The notes beneath the pieces were generated by a model. That model searched no databases. It saw only the letters and a program-made list of their open reading frames with translations, and had not been told where the DNA came from. From the NCBI GenBank assembly GCA_003290165.1, contig QNQO01006258.1, forward strand, positions 62,001 to 126,000: DNA of 64,000 bases, given 5' to 3'. Source of the stretch: Berberis thunbergii. Its lineage: Eukaryota > Streptophyta > Magnoliopsida > Ranunculales > Berberidaceae. Of this stretch, positions 12,300-21,936 are shown one piece after another. The translations under genes and the position numbers were made by a program. How positions within the stretch are numbered: position 1 is the stretch's first letter; every line of letters begins with the position of its first letter.

Positions 12300-12640
12300 G
12301 AATGTCTGCTTGCAGCCGAAATGGTGTTAGATATGGTGCAAAAAAGGATAGAATGTGGGAAGAGTTCATCAGGGATAACGATGATCCTTTTGGCTCTAAT
12401 CTGCTTCCTAGACATCCGTTTAATTCATATGGCACTAGAACATGGAAGAGCATTTCCAATCTTAAAAAAGTGTTTCTACAAAGAGTTGAGGAGGCGTTGG
12501 GGAAAAAGGGTAAGTCAAAATTCTTTATGCTTGGCTTGGTGATGAGATCCTCAAAGATCGGTTCCCAAGGCTATATGCGTCTTGTTCAACAAAAGTCAGC
12601 TTGATGGCTTTGTTTTGTACCTTTAAACATAGCAATAAGT
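12300..12640 (+). pseudogene. LINE ORF2 C-terminal scrap
   Basis: Frames on the plus strand combine GTRTWKSI (about 12430), a GK.GKSKFF stretch and WLGDEILKDRFPRLYASC (about 12535-12590, shifted frame). This order (trp-lys-ile, lys-phe, WLGD, phe-pro-arg-leu-tyr) is typical of the region between the reverse transcriptase and the zf-RVT domain of plant L1-type LINEs. Only about 110 codons remain, with at least one frameshift, no 3' end and no target duplication. It lies within the CACTA-like insert. Confidence 0.55.
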
Positions 12641-13197
12641 AAAACTCATGCATCAACTCAAAACCGGGTCATATAGATGCAATTGTTGAAATTTTGAACT
12701 TATTAGTGTAAAGAAATGTTGTCTAATTACAACCAGCAAGAGAAGCATCAGAAGATACTCAACTTCTACATATTCTACATACTTGGGATAAGGCTCATTT
12801 TCATGTTTTATTTCTTTCTTCAACTTCAACCATTTAAATCAACCAATTGAATATTTCTCCATATGGACATAGGATTACTTCTCTATTCCAATAAAAAAAA
12901 ATTCAAGGATAATACATGTATCAAATTAAAAATTAAATACAAAAATATGAAACGACCAACATCAAGAAAAAAGTCAAATCTATAAAAACTTGGAATACTG
13001 AAAGTTTGTTTTAAACTTCATCTTCCCTAATCCAATTGTATACCTAGTTATTTTTTCCCAAAATGAAAACATCTTCTGCAATCAACAGTCAACAATGCTC
13101 AAAGACTTGCAATTTGTTCGGAATTTTTTAGACATAAATAAAAATAACTCTACGAACCCTAATTTCATAAAAAAATACAAGAGAGAGAGAGAGTACC

Positions 13198-13439
13198 TGT
13201 ACGAGAGAGGGCCTGATTGATTTTGAAGACGCCGAGTGGAGGGAAGACCAGGGGAGGAGCAGGGAATGAGGGGAGGAGGGAAGTCGAGGGAGGAGCAGGG
13301 AAGGAGGGGAGGAAGGAAGTCGAGGGAGGGAGCAGGGAAGTCGAGTCGAGGGAGGGAGCAGCGAAGGAGACGATGCCGACTGGAGGGGAGGAGGGAAGAT
13401 TATTGTCGATGGTCGAGTGGAGGGAATGTCGAGCGCCAA
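13198..13439 (-). repeat. Purine/pyrimidine-biased minisatellite, possible exon
   Basis: The plus strand is almost pure G and A, with repeated GAGGGAAGTCGAGGGAGGAG-type units (13236-13340). On the minus strand it is open from an ATG at 13439 and is followed by a GTACTCTC donor-like site, so it could be a low-complexity first exon rich in Ser, Pro and Leu. I treat the repeat as the solid observation. Confidence 0.6.
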
Positions 13440-13474
13440 AATACGCCGCCCATATTTTTTTTCAGCTTTTCATA

Positions 13475-13855
13475 TAGCCACGGTTCTGAGCCGTTGCTAT
13501 ACCTAGCCACGGTTTAGAACCGTTGCTAAATTTTATTTTGCAACGGTTTTGAGCCGTTTCTAGCCATAGCCACGGTTTAGAGCCGTTGCTAGCTATAGCC
13601 ACGGTTTAGAACCGTTGCTAAAGTATTTTGTTGCAACGGTTTGAAACCGTTGCTACTAATTCCTACGGTTTGGAGCCGTTGCTAATATTAGCCACGGTTT
13701 TTAGCCGTGCCAAATATACCAACGGTTTTAAGCCGTGGCCAGGTCTTTTTACCCACGGTTTTAAGCCGTTGGTAAATATAGCTACGGTTTGTAGCCGTGG
13801 CAAATATACCAACGGTTTAGAACCGTGGCCAGCTTGGCGTGGCTAAATGGGGTTT
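13475..13855. repeat. CACTA subterminal repeats (CACGGTTT-AACCGT type)
   Basis: About fifteen copies of units such as AGCCACGGTTTAGAACCGTT occur in both orientations. Each is a short palindrome with a conserved ACGGTTnnnAACCGT-like core. Subterminal repeats of this kind bind the transposase in CACTA elements. They adjoin the CACTA terminus at 13866. Confidence 0.85.
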
Positions 13856-15526
13856 TTGGTGTAGTGTGGGCTTATCCGAAGGACTTGATGCTGTTAGGCA
13901 AGTGCCTTATTCGTCTGCCAAGGTGGAGACTGTTGTTTTCGAAGAACGTGATGCTCAGGCCAAGGCCCATATTTCCCTTCCTGGCATGGAGAGGGAGTAT
14001 TTGAAAATGGTGTACATGGAAGATGTAACCAAACTGAGTACAAAAGCGGGCAGAGGTTCTGAACAAGATGTTGCTGCAGGCAGGCGTGGTAGCTTCATTT
14101 GGTCGTCCCTTTTCAATAAAGAACTTTGAGCTATGCCTTTGTCTAGATCATGAACTTGTTAAAGAGTTGTTCGATTGTTGAGCTCAAGGTGAAGGGTTTC
14201 CTCCACATCGCCTGTACTGTCCTCCATATCATTCTCATCCCCGCATTGAATTGACAATGGGTTCAAGGAATAATTTGTTTCCCTCTTCCCCATCAATTGA
14301 TGCTGAATCGGTGAGTGAAAGAGAGTTTATTATTTCGGCAAAGGGAAAGTTGTGAATGAAGGCCTCGATGTAGTGAAGACTGTCAAGAGTGGTGTTGGGT
14401 GATTTTGATCCCGAAGGATCTCCATCCGAATGCTCGGATCAGTCTGTTTGGTCCAAACATTGTAAGGATGAACAACCAAGTTTGGCATCAGGAGGTTGAC
14501 ATTTTTTTCGCTTCAAGGAAACATTTAAAGGTGTAATGATTAACTATCAAACTGTGTTTCGGAGCCAGTGGGAGAGACGCTGGGAGAGCGTATGGATAAA
14601 GGGCAAAAACATCTCGTGTTGGGGATGTCATACCTGAACCAAGTGGCCACAGCTGGAACTGAAGTTGAGGTCGCTTGTGAAAGAGTTTATAAACTTGCAG
14701 AAGTCATACTCTAACGCTCTTTACGAGATTGAGTCGTTGAGGAAGCAAATTGAAGCTTACTCAGGTACTAGAGTAGAATCCTGGTGCACAAGGTCGAAGG
14801 CTCGGAAAGTTCGCTTAGAAATGCTTGAGGCTGACTTGGAGAGGGTAGTGTGTATGAGGGGTCGATTCGAGAATGAATTAAACCTTGTCTGTCGTGACTT
14901 GCAGCTTGCCTGCGAGACTATGGCTGGAGTGCAAGCTGAATTGCAAGCTCTACATGCTGAGAAGGTCAAGATTGAGTCTGAATGGACTATCTGATGTCAA
15001 CAATTGGAGGCCGACATTGATTTTAATGCTGAGAGTGTGCAGATCACTGAAGAGCAGCTCCTTCTGGCATAAAATGAGCTAAGTGTTATTAATGTCTGTT
15101 GTCATGCAAGTTAGAACGGCTGGAGCAAGAGCTTGTTGAATCAAGGGTCCGCGAGGGGAAGCTTCTCAAGGCCCAAGGCACATTTGAGTTCAACAGAGTC
15201 GTACATGGAAGGCTGGAGCTGTTGCATCTGATAAACGATGAATATTCTGACTAGGATCTCTCCTATTGTCAAGAGATTGCTTACACAGAGTTTGGAGTGA
15301 CCTCTAATCCATCTAAAAAAAAAGGCGACCTAATCAAGAGGCAGCACGTACAGATGTGTCCCTGCTTCTTCTCCTACTAAATCTGATTATGTTGTATCTG
15401 ACTCTCCTCTTGATGAGGAGTGAACCTTGTATTGTTTTTTTGGCTGGAAAATAAATAGTATTTTGTACATGTTTTTTCTTTGCTTTTCTGCTAGTTTTTA
15501 CCTGCTTTGTCTTATTTCAACATTAA

Positions 15527-15844
15527 GGGTGTGTTTGGTTGCATGGAATCATATGCCATGGGAATCCATGAGGGGACCCCTACATTTTAGGCCAAATTGA
15601 TGTATCACTCCACATCCACCATTTGATTTTGTGATCGATGGTGGGAATGAAAGTCCCATGAACATAGGAATCACACTCATTGGTCCCCAAAGGCATGTGA
15701 TTCTCATGTTCATGGGACTTTCATTCCCACCATTCATCACAAAATCAAATGATGGATTTGGAGTGATACCTCAAATTAGCCTAAAATATAGAGGTACCCT
15801 CATGGATTCTCATGGCATAGGATTCCATGCAACCAAACACACCC
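15527..15844. mobile_element. Tourist-type (PIF/Harbinger) MITE
   Basis: The element starts GGGTGTGTTTGGTTGCATGG, ends with the exact inverse, and is flanked by TAA on both sides (15524-15526 and 15845-15847), the target duplication of PIF/Harbinger elements. The 318-bp body folds back over nearly its whole length: the words CATGGGACTTTCATTCCCAC and their inverse occur in the two arms. It has no coding capacity. It inserted just downstream of the antisense ORF of gypsy element A. Confidence 0.95.
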
Positions 15845-16089
15845 TAATTGTCAGACGAGGGGCTCTGCTATGCCAGGAAGCTTTATAGTGGATCTGTTGG
15901 TGAGTGTTTTGAATTCTAGTGCTGGATAGTTCGTGCAATTATGGCCAGAATCCCTTTAGTGATAAAAGAGTGTAATCCACCTTTGTCTAGCGTCTTGGTT
16001 GTATGTTGAACTGGTTGTTGCTACTATAAGTGAATTAGTCAAACTATGGTCCTAGCACGTGCACCGTTGTAGATGATCAAACAATAGTC

Positions 16090-16480
16090 CTTGCGAGTTG
16101 TCTAAGTCGAGCTTCCAGTGTTCTGACCGGACTTTTGATTCGTCTTTACCGGCTATTCGTGGAATAGGCTTAACTGGACCGAAGGTTGTTATGACTAGTT
16201 ATAACTTACTAAACCGAGGTCAAGTTATGCGACTATGGTGGCTCCTAGCAAGTAATATTTTTCAGGCGTCGAAGGCACTTACTAAACTCCCACTTTCCAA
16301 ACCATCTTGATTAGTTTTTGGCGGACTAGGAATCGGAGCGAGCCAGAAGTTATCATTGTTAGTTGTTCTGATTAAATTTTGGCAGAGTTCGGCGATCATT
16401 GTCTATAGTTGGCCAATGATCCCTGGCTAGCGCCATTACGGTCAAGCGTTGTCGTGATGACTAAGCTCTCTGGAATGTGT
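16090..16480. repeat. Diverged copies of the 178-bp-type unit in element A
   Basis: About two degenerate units related to the array in element B. They share words such as GCGGACTAGG, CTCCCACTT and AGTTCGGCGATCATTG. The hairpin GATCATTG (12 nt) CAATGATC is kept at 16393-16420 although the surroundings have diverged. It occupies the same relative place as in B, between pol and the antisense ORF. Confidence 0.6.
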
Positions 16481-16984
16481 CTACTATGAATAATTCTTCT
16501 AAACTGAAATAAAAAATAGAAAACAAACGAAATCAAAACAACAAAATAATTTAACTCTGAGCGGGGACTAAGCTAATCTAGCCCATACGAGGTGCATGTG
16601 GTCCTGGCTCGCTTTGCATAGTCCCTCTAGTAGAGTGTCTCGTTTTCCCAAAGCTAGCAAAGTTACTGAATAGTGAACTTTCTACTGGTGGGCAGTTCCA
16701 TGTTGATTATCAACTCTTGGAGTAGGTGCCTGTTTGTTGAAGTATCGTTACTTAGCTCTTTGTTGGTCTGGATTGTGCTGCCAACTCCAAATTATGGTTG
16801 CATAACGACACTTTGTTTGTGGGGGTTTTTCCGCCTTTGCATAGTGATTCCCTTCATATCTAGGCTCGGTGCCTAACATGTTTGTTTCGCGAGCCTGAGC
16901 TGCAGTTGACAGCAATTCAATTGTTTCAGAGTTGCATAATGACAGTCTGTTGTTGCAGGTTGATCTCCTCGGATAGTTCTTTGG

Positions 16985-17200
16985 GACTAGTTGGTTGTAT
17001 ATTTTATGCATTGGTGCATAGTGAAAACTACTACCTCCATATTATGAAAACACAGCCTTCCTAGGATAATGTTGTAGGTGGACGGAGTGTCAACCACTAT
17101 AAATTCTTGAACAAGGTACTTTCGCAATTGTGGCTATCCCGCCTCCACCATTAGATTGATCTTCTCGATGGAGAAGCAGTTATCTCTACTGAATCCGATC
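16985..17200 (-). pseudogene. Retropepsin-like protease remnant of element A
   Basis: The minus strand reads DTPSTYNIILGR (about 17050-17090) followed by VVVFTMHQCIKY. This matches the C-terminal part of the aspartic protease domain of Tat-type gypsy elements (ID-PSAYNAILGR...LCIKYPT) and the equivalent stretch in element B. Frameshifts surround it. It is the last pol-side motif visible in element A; nothing resembling RT or integrase follows. Confidence 0.6.
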
Positions 17201-17559
17201 ATGGGGTGGGTGGCAAGGGTTAAGCTCTTTCCTGTAGCTGCATGTTGTGAAATGTGCTAAGAAATAGGACATTGAGTAAGCTTCATGTATCCACCAAGGC
17301 CCCCTTTACCTCCCACTTAGCGATGAGGACGGAGATGACCAGGGCTTCATTGTGAGGAGAATTTACCCCCTGGAGATCCCTTTCTATAAAAGTCAGTGAT
17401 GGGAACTGGTTATGAACTCGTACATGTTTTACCTGTCGGTCCTCACAATGAGATGGTGTCCACGTCTCAGCCAGCGTCCTCTTGTAGGACTTGATAGATT
17501 GTTCCCCTTCAGGACCAACCCCATGGAGGACATAAATGATGCCAGGAGATTCTTTTTCA

Positions 17560-18980
17560 ATCTCTTTGATAGTGTCTGCTTTTCTTTTGCTCGGTTCTGC
17601 CTCCTGTCCGAACCAATGAACTCCTTGAGCTTGCCTTTCCTAATCCAGTACTCGACTTCTTCTCTGAGGTTTCTGCGATCCTCAATATCATGTCTACCTT
17701 CCTTATGGTAGATGCAATATTTGTTATTGTCGCACCGAGCGGGGTCTCCTCACTGCTTAGGCGGCTACTTCAACTATTCCCAATCTTTGATGGAATCAAG
17801 GATATCAAATAGACTGGTGTTGAGAGGAGTTACAGATTTAGACCCGACATAATTAAAGGCATTGTCCTTCCTTGTGCGGCCCAAGTCAGTCTTGATGTCA
17901 GTGCGCTTCCTCTTGTTCTCGTCTTCATCTTCTTTCTTCTTTCTTCTTTCTTCTTTCTTCTTCTTGGGGACAGAGGGCTTATTCTCTTACTCCACTTCTC
18001 TTTTGGCGGCTAGCATCTCATCTAGAGTGGTATATCTCTGGGAATCCCTAAGCAGGTCTGCTATATTGGTTGGAGGTCCAGAGTAAGAAGTCGTAGAACT
18101 TTCCTCTTCTCAAACTCAAAGTGAAAGTTGTGACTGCAGTGTCATCACTACAATCGTCGATCAAGTTCAACTCATCGTTGAAACGAGTGACGTACTCCCT
18201 CAATGTAACGTTCTGTTTTTGTTTCAGGGTCAGCAGATAATGCGGGCCCTTCTTGATTTGTTGGTTGCCTACGAAGCATGTGAGGAATGTTGTCGTCAAA
18301 GCCCAGAATGAATTGATAGATTTGAGATGGAGGCTGTGGAACCAGGTCAGCGCTACATCTTCAAGTTGGCAGGTGATCGGCACATTATTGCATCGGACCC
18401 TTCCTTGATAGCCATAACGTGCTGGAAATGGCGCAAGTGATCGTACGGGTCTCTTGTCCAGTCGCAAAACTTTAGCTTTGATGGTGTGTACTTCTTAGGC
18501 GCGGTTTTTCCATGATATGATCCATTAACGGTGTGACCGTGAGATTAAACAATATGTTTAGGTTTGTTGCCCCGTTCCGGACGGGGTTGTGCGAGACATG
18601 CCTGTCGACTCTGGATGTTGGGTCTCTATTGGCTGCTCCTCCACTTCAGGTCCATTGAGAAGATGTTGGGGCAACGTGACTCTCTTAAACGTGTTCTCTG
18701 GAGCTCTCTGAGGACTGAGCTCTTCGCTACTCGCGGTTTCCTCCTGTGGGTGGAGGATTCTGCTGTTTGAGTGCCTCCAGCGCTTCTGCGATTTGCTGCA
18801 TCTGAGTTTACAATAGATCCACCCTTGGGTCCTCCGTGGCTGCCACCGCCGCAAGGGTCTGAGGGGGTTTCTCCTATGGTGGTAGTGGAACGGGCGGCGC
18901 TCTGTCGATTTGAGCATTCGAGGGTTCCGCAGCATCTCCATTATTGTGAAACATTGTTGTCACCATCTTCCTGGTTTTCT
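17560..18980 (-). pseudogene. gag: gag of element A
   Basis: Three blocks in order on the minus strand. The first is a basic, proline-rich N-terminal part (18558-18941). The second is the Retrotrans_gag capsid domain (18048-18467), with DVALTWFHSL, KQNVTLREYVTRFNDEL and TTFTLSLRRGKFYD. The third is a C-terminal block reading YCIYHKEGRHDIEDRRNL and IRKGKLKEFIG (about 17610-17720), the usual ending of Tat-type gag before the protease. Frames shift between the blocks and stops occur. It would form the particle coat. A CTTCTT-rich patch at 17925-17965 lies in the linker. Confidence 0.75.
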
Positions 18981-19041
18981 GGGAAAGGTGGTACTATTGT
19001 TTCTTCTAAGGAACTCTGTCGCTCCACACAGATAACCAAAC

Positions 19042-19721
19042 TGATGTAGTCGATTTTTGTTATCATTCCTCGCCGTTACCTAGACCTGCACAAGTAGCAC
19101 ATGTGAGCCAATGACCACCGTGTGGCAATCGATGGCACTTCGATGCTTAAGTTAGATAACGCTTAGGAGAAGCTTAAAGCTGTAAATTGGGATTCTGTAG
19201 CGTACCTTAATTCATCGACCTTATCTTCTTTTTATAGTGTGAGATCTTATTCGACTAGGCCTTTGGTGGCGTAGTTTAGGGAAAGAGATCTTACTAGATA
19301 TCCTTTCATGTTCGGGAGTTGTCCATGTAGAAGAATTTCCTTACATGACTTGTGCACCTAGATTTGCAGGAGAGGTTTTCCATTCTGAGTGTTGTCCATG
19401 CAAGAAAGTTTCTTTGCCCAACTTATACTTTAGTATTTATTTCCTAGTCGAATCTTATGTATTGCTAGGTTGCATGTCTTGGGTTGATCCCCCATATACT
19501 TGACTTATCATGGCTTACGAGTATTAAGTTTGACCGCGCGACGTATGGGTTTATTAAGGCGCTGCAATTTGGGTCCAACACTCTGGAATCTGCCAATAGT
19601 AAGCTTAATGTTGTCTGGGTCACGCTAGATTGAACATGCAATCGGGCTTGTTTTGTTTTGTTGACACGATCATCATGACACACGTACGGTGCAGATTAGA
19701 GGGCGATTTGATGTATGATCG
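19042..19721 (-). repeat. 5' LTR of element A
   Basis: Pairs with 6212-6909. The left edge is TGATGTAGTCG. The right edge has decayed from TATCATCA to TATGATCG. A GATAC target duplication follows. The sequence just inside it (19000-19041), where a primer-binding site should be, does not give a convincing tRNA match by eye. Confidence 0.85.
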
Positions 19722-20120
19722 GATACTATAGCTTCATCAAGCCATTCATAACCTGCACAATGCCCAAGGATACATCAAAAATACTTCCTACCTTTGTTTC
19801 CATTCTCATTGGTCTTAACAATTCATAACCACATAATACCATCACAATTTGGCATCTTACAATGGCTATAAGACCAAGGACAAGCATCCCCTTGTGAAAA
19901 AATTGAACATATACTTTACATTCATGTTCGACTTCGCATGACAACAAAAAAAAAAGTCAATAGGTATACAAAATTTTGATTACAATAGCAAAACTTGAAC
20001 CAAAATCAAACACGAATTCGTGTTTTTACCTTCAAAACAGAGCTTGATGAACCACTTCCATCCCCATTAGATAATTGCACTTCCACTACAATGAAGCTAC
20101 TCTAAAGAGGTTTTTTGGAA
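19722..20120 (-). pseudogene. 5' part of the GRF-like zinc-finger gene split by element A
   Basis: On the minus strand, an exon ending in SNGDGSGSSSSVLK is followed by a GTAAAA donor (about 20030-20090). After an apparent intron, a second coding block (19722-19900) reads CPWSYSHCKMPNCDG, then TNENGNKGRKYF and GHCAGYEWLDEA. The pattern of spaced cysteines, N.GRKYF, then C..(Y/F).W.DE is that of the GRF zinc finger, found in many small plant proteins. The reading frame shifts inside it. The gene continues at 6211 on the other side of gypsy element A. Confidence 0.45.
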
Positions 20121-20741
20121 ATGGGACAATAACAAAAAAAAACGAGACTTTGGTGGTAATAGTGACAGATAGGGAGAAGAGAGTAAGATGCAAAAAGAAA
20201 TGGAAATTACAGGGAGGGGTCGATCTTTATAATGTGTTGAGGAAGACGATTAATGGTCGAGTCCTAACGACCATTAGATACGGTGTGGGTCAAATGGATG
20301 GTCAATCTGAAGAGGGGCGGGATGGGAAACAAATGTTTCAAGTAGGGTGGGCACGAAACCAGATGAACCTCATCCCTATCCCACCCCATTCGTTCGAAAA
20401 CTAGATGGGATAGACCTCATCCCGACCATGTCCCATCCCAAACAGGTTTGGATCAGAACAGGTCAGAATCAGCAAGAATTAAAAATTTGCTGAAAATTTT
20501 GTTGCAGTATGTATACTTAACTTGCAGAGACTAAGCATGTGTTCATTTGTACAAGCTGCAGAGACCAATGGACCAAGCTGGAAGGGAAATAAAAGCCAAG
20601 AATTGGGCCTTTTGATGATGAACCAAAGAAAGAAAGACTAATAACCCAATATGAAGTTTATAATTACTTGAAGCAGATAAGCACTACGACATGGAAAGAT
20701 AATAACTTATTTATCTCATCGATGATTGATCTTAACCAAGC

Positions 20742-20840
20742 TTGATGTGTTCTTCCTCGGCCTTCTTTTCATAGTAGTGCAATATAGTTGTTCCAGATAA
20801 CATTCCCAATGTCAAACTTGTGCATGCATCCTTCACCCAT
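20742..20840 (-). other. Exon-like coding piece carried by hAT element 1
   Basis: The minus strand is open and reads KDACTSLTLGMLSGTTILHY, then YEKKAEEEHIKLG and a stop. It looks like the C-terminus of a small protein with one membrane-spanning stretch and a charged tail. I do not recognise the family. It lies within the hAT termini, so it may be captured. Confidence 0.35.
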
Positions 20841-20991
20841 ATCACCAAAAAATTTCATCACAAATAATAAATGTTTGTTAGAAATGACAGCTGAGATTAT
20901 ACTTGTTAAAAATAATTTCCCATTTTCTTTTATCACAGATGGCTTCAATCTTCATATTTAGAAAGTTCAATCTACAATAAAAATATAAATG

Positions 20992-20996
20992 AGATA
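20992..20996. repeat. Target-site duplication of gypsy element B (left copy)
   Basis: AGATA here and at 30098-30102 flank the two LTRs exactly. The perfect 5-bp match shows that B is a single insertion with both ends preserved. Confidence 0.85.
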
Positions 20997-21675
20997 CGAT
21001 GCCGTCGTTTTTCACTCCCTGCTTTGAACTAGTCTTGCTGACCTACACAAGGAACGCACGTGAGCCACAAACCACTGTTGTGGTGACCGATGGCACTCCG
21101 GCGCTAAAGTCGGATAGGATCTAAGGAATGTGTAATGCTGTAAACAGAGAATTTGTAGCGTACCATAGCTTACCAACCTCATGTTTTATTTATAATGCAA
21201 GAGTCTTTGTTCGACCAGGCCATCAATGGCATAGATTTAAGAAGGAGATCTTCGTGGAGATCATTCTCTAATTAGGATTCATGTTGTAGAAGGGAAATCC
21301 TCTATTAGTAATGTGCTCTTAGATACGCGAGAGATAGTTTTCAATTTCAGGGTAATCCGTAAGAGGATGTTTCCTTTTGTGATATGTACACTCGTATTTA
21401 CTTCCTAGTCGGAAATAGATAGATGTTGTAGTTGTCTGTCTGAAGTTGATCCTCGAGATATTTGCTTTAACAGGGCTTACGAATATTGAGGATAGCTATG
21501 AAACGTATGGGCTAAGCAAGTTGTGAGAATTCGGGTCCATTTGGTGTACTGCATTAGGTAGGCTTAGAACCGCTTGGGCCAGATCAGTGTTGGGCTGACG
21601 CTAAGGTCCGTAATTTCTCGAGATCATCATGACACGTGTATGGATCAGGGATGTGACCATTTTGGTGTATCATCA
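20997..21675 (-). repeat. 3' LTR of element B
   Basis: Matches 29420-30097 along its length. Its right edge TGTATCATCA is identical to the other LTR. The left edge has CG where TG is expected, a typical C-to-T type decay on one strand. It shares blocks with the LTRs of element A, for example GATGGCACTCC and TTTGTAGCGTACC-like words. Confidence 0.88.
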
Positions 21676-21688
21676 GCTACTCCCCCTA
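21676..21688 (-). promoter_or_regulatory. Polypurine tract of element B
   Basis: The minus strand reads TAGGGGGAGTAGC directly against the LTR start TGATGATACA. It is the same tract as in element A. Confidence 0.75.
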
Positions 21689-21836
21689 GTAAGTGAGGTA
21701 CTTAGTCAGTCCACTGACTCTTTGAAAAAACAATTGTACCGTCGTGATGATTGAACTCGAAGCACTTATCTCGAGCGGCGCATAATATTAATGAGTACGT
21801 GACTGCTCAAGGGGGGAATGTGCGATTTGTCATCCC

Positions 21837-21844
21837 TATAAATA
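21837..21844 (+). promoter_or_regulatory. TATA box of the antisense ORF in element B
   Basis: TATAAATA lies 93 bp upstream of the antisense ATG at 21937. The position corresponds to TATATAG in element A. This is a good TATA match on the strand opposite to the LTR transcript. Confidence 0.55.
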
Positions 21845-21936
21845 TTTCTTGTTTCAATGAGGATTTTCTCATTCTTATATGTGTTGTTCTTTCAAGCAAT
21901 AGTGTTGTTGTAAAGTTCAATTTGTTTTTTTTATCA

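Larger units (their letters stand above)
10527..13866. mobile_element. CACTA-like insert carrying host gene pieces (left end unresolved)
   Basis: The right end is clear: 13856-13866 reads GGTGTAGTG outward (CACTACACCAAAAACC inverted), preceded by about 390 bp of AACGG/CCGTT subterminal repeats (13475-13855), a typical CACTA arrangement. Element A coding sequence resumes immediately after it. The left end should be near 10527-10620, where that coding sequence breaks off at a (TTTA)n array, but no matching CACTA terminus or subterminal repeat is seen there. A degenerate CACTGATGACCAAAAAC at 10621 is only a weak candidate. The interior holds an MBF1 exon (10741-10824), a LINE scrap (12300-12640) and a purine-rich minisatellite. 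The left end may have been deleted. Confidence 0.6.
7206..15423 (+). pseudogene. Antisense ORF of element A (Transposase_28-like with coiled coil), interrupted
   Basis: The ORF runs opposite to gag-pol. It starts at ATGGCAGA (7206), aligned with the start in element B. The N-terminal part contains FICLHQCMLQS and HFPVIKEIWEFL and ends at 7507, where CACTA copy 1 inserted. It resumes at 9895 (HYVRAKDAGVRVSSRT) and crosses a 72-bp intron (10133-10204). It continues to about 10526, is broken by the second CACTA-like insert, and resumes at 13867. The C-terminal part (14665-14994) is a long coiled coil rich in Glu, Leu and Arg, and the stop is at 15423. The N-terminal pattern resembles the putative gypsy-type domain annotated as Transposase_28 (PF04195). 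Stops and frameshifts, including TGA at codon 4, show it is dead. An AATAAA-type signal follows near 15450. Confidence 0.55.
6212..19721 (-). mobile_element. Ty3/gypsy (Tat-type) LTR retrotransposon A, deleted and multiply interrupted
   Basis: The two ends are related LTRs of about 690 bp in the same orientation (6212-6909 and 19042-19721). Element strand is minus: the 5' LTR is on the right, gag and protease read right to left, and a polypurine tract abuts the left LTR. Element order is 5' LTR, gag (17560-18980), protease-like remnant (16985-17200), diverged tandem repeats (16090-16480), a plus-strand antisense ORF (7206-15423) and 3' LTR. No RT, RNase H or integrase motif is visible between the protease and the tandem repeats, so pol appears lost. 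Later insertions are CACTA copy 1, the CACTA-like insert with MBF1, and a Tourist MITE. Without them the element would be about 7.5 kb. It landed in a GRF-like gene. Confidence 0.85.

Noticed and set aside
15549..15888. Two opposing frames with similar translations
   Set aside because: They mirror each other because the Tourist MITE is a palindrome; they are not genes.
17412..18086. Plus-strand frames in the gag region of element A
   Set aside because: Shadows of the minus-strand gag, whose capsid and C-terminal motifs are clear.
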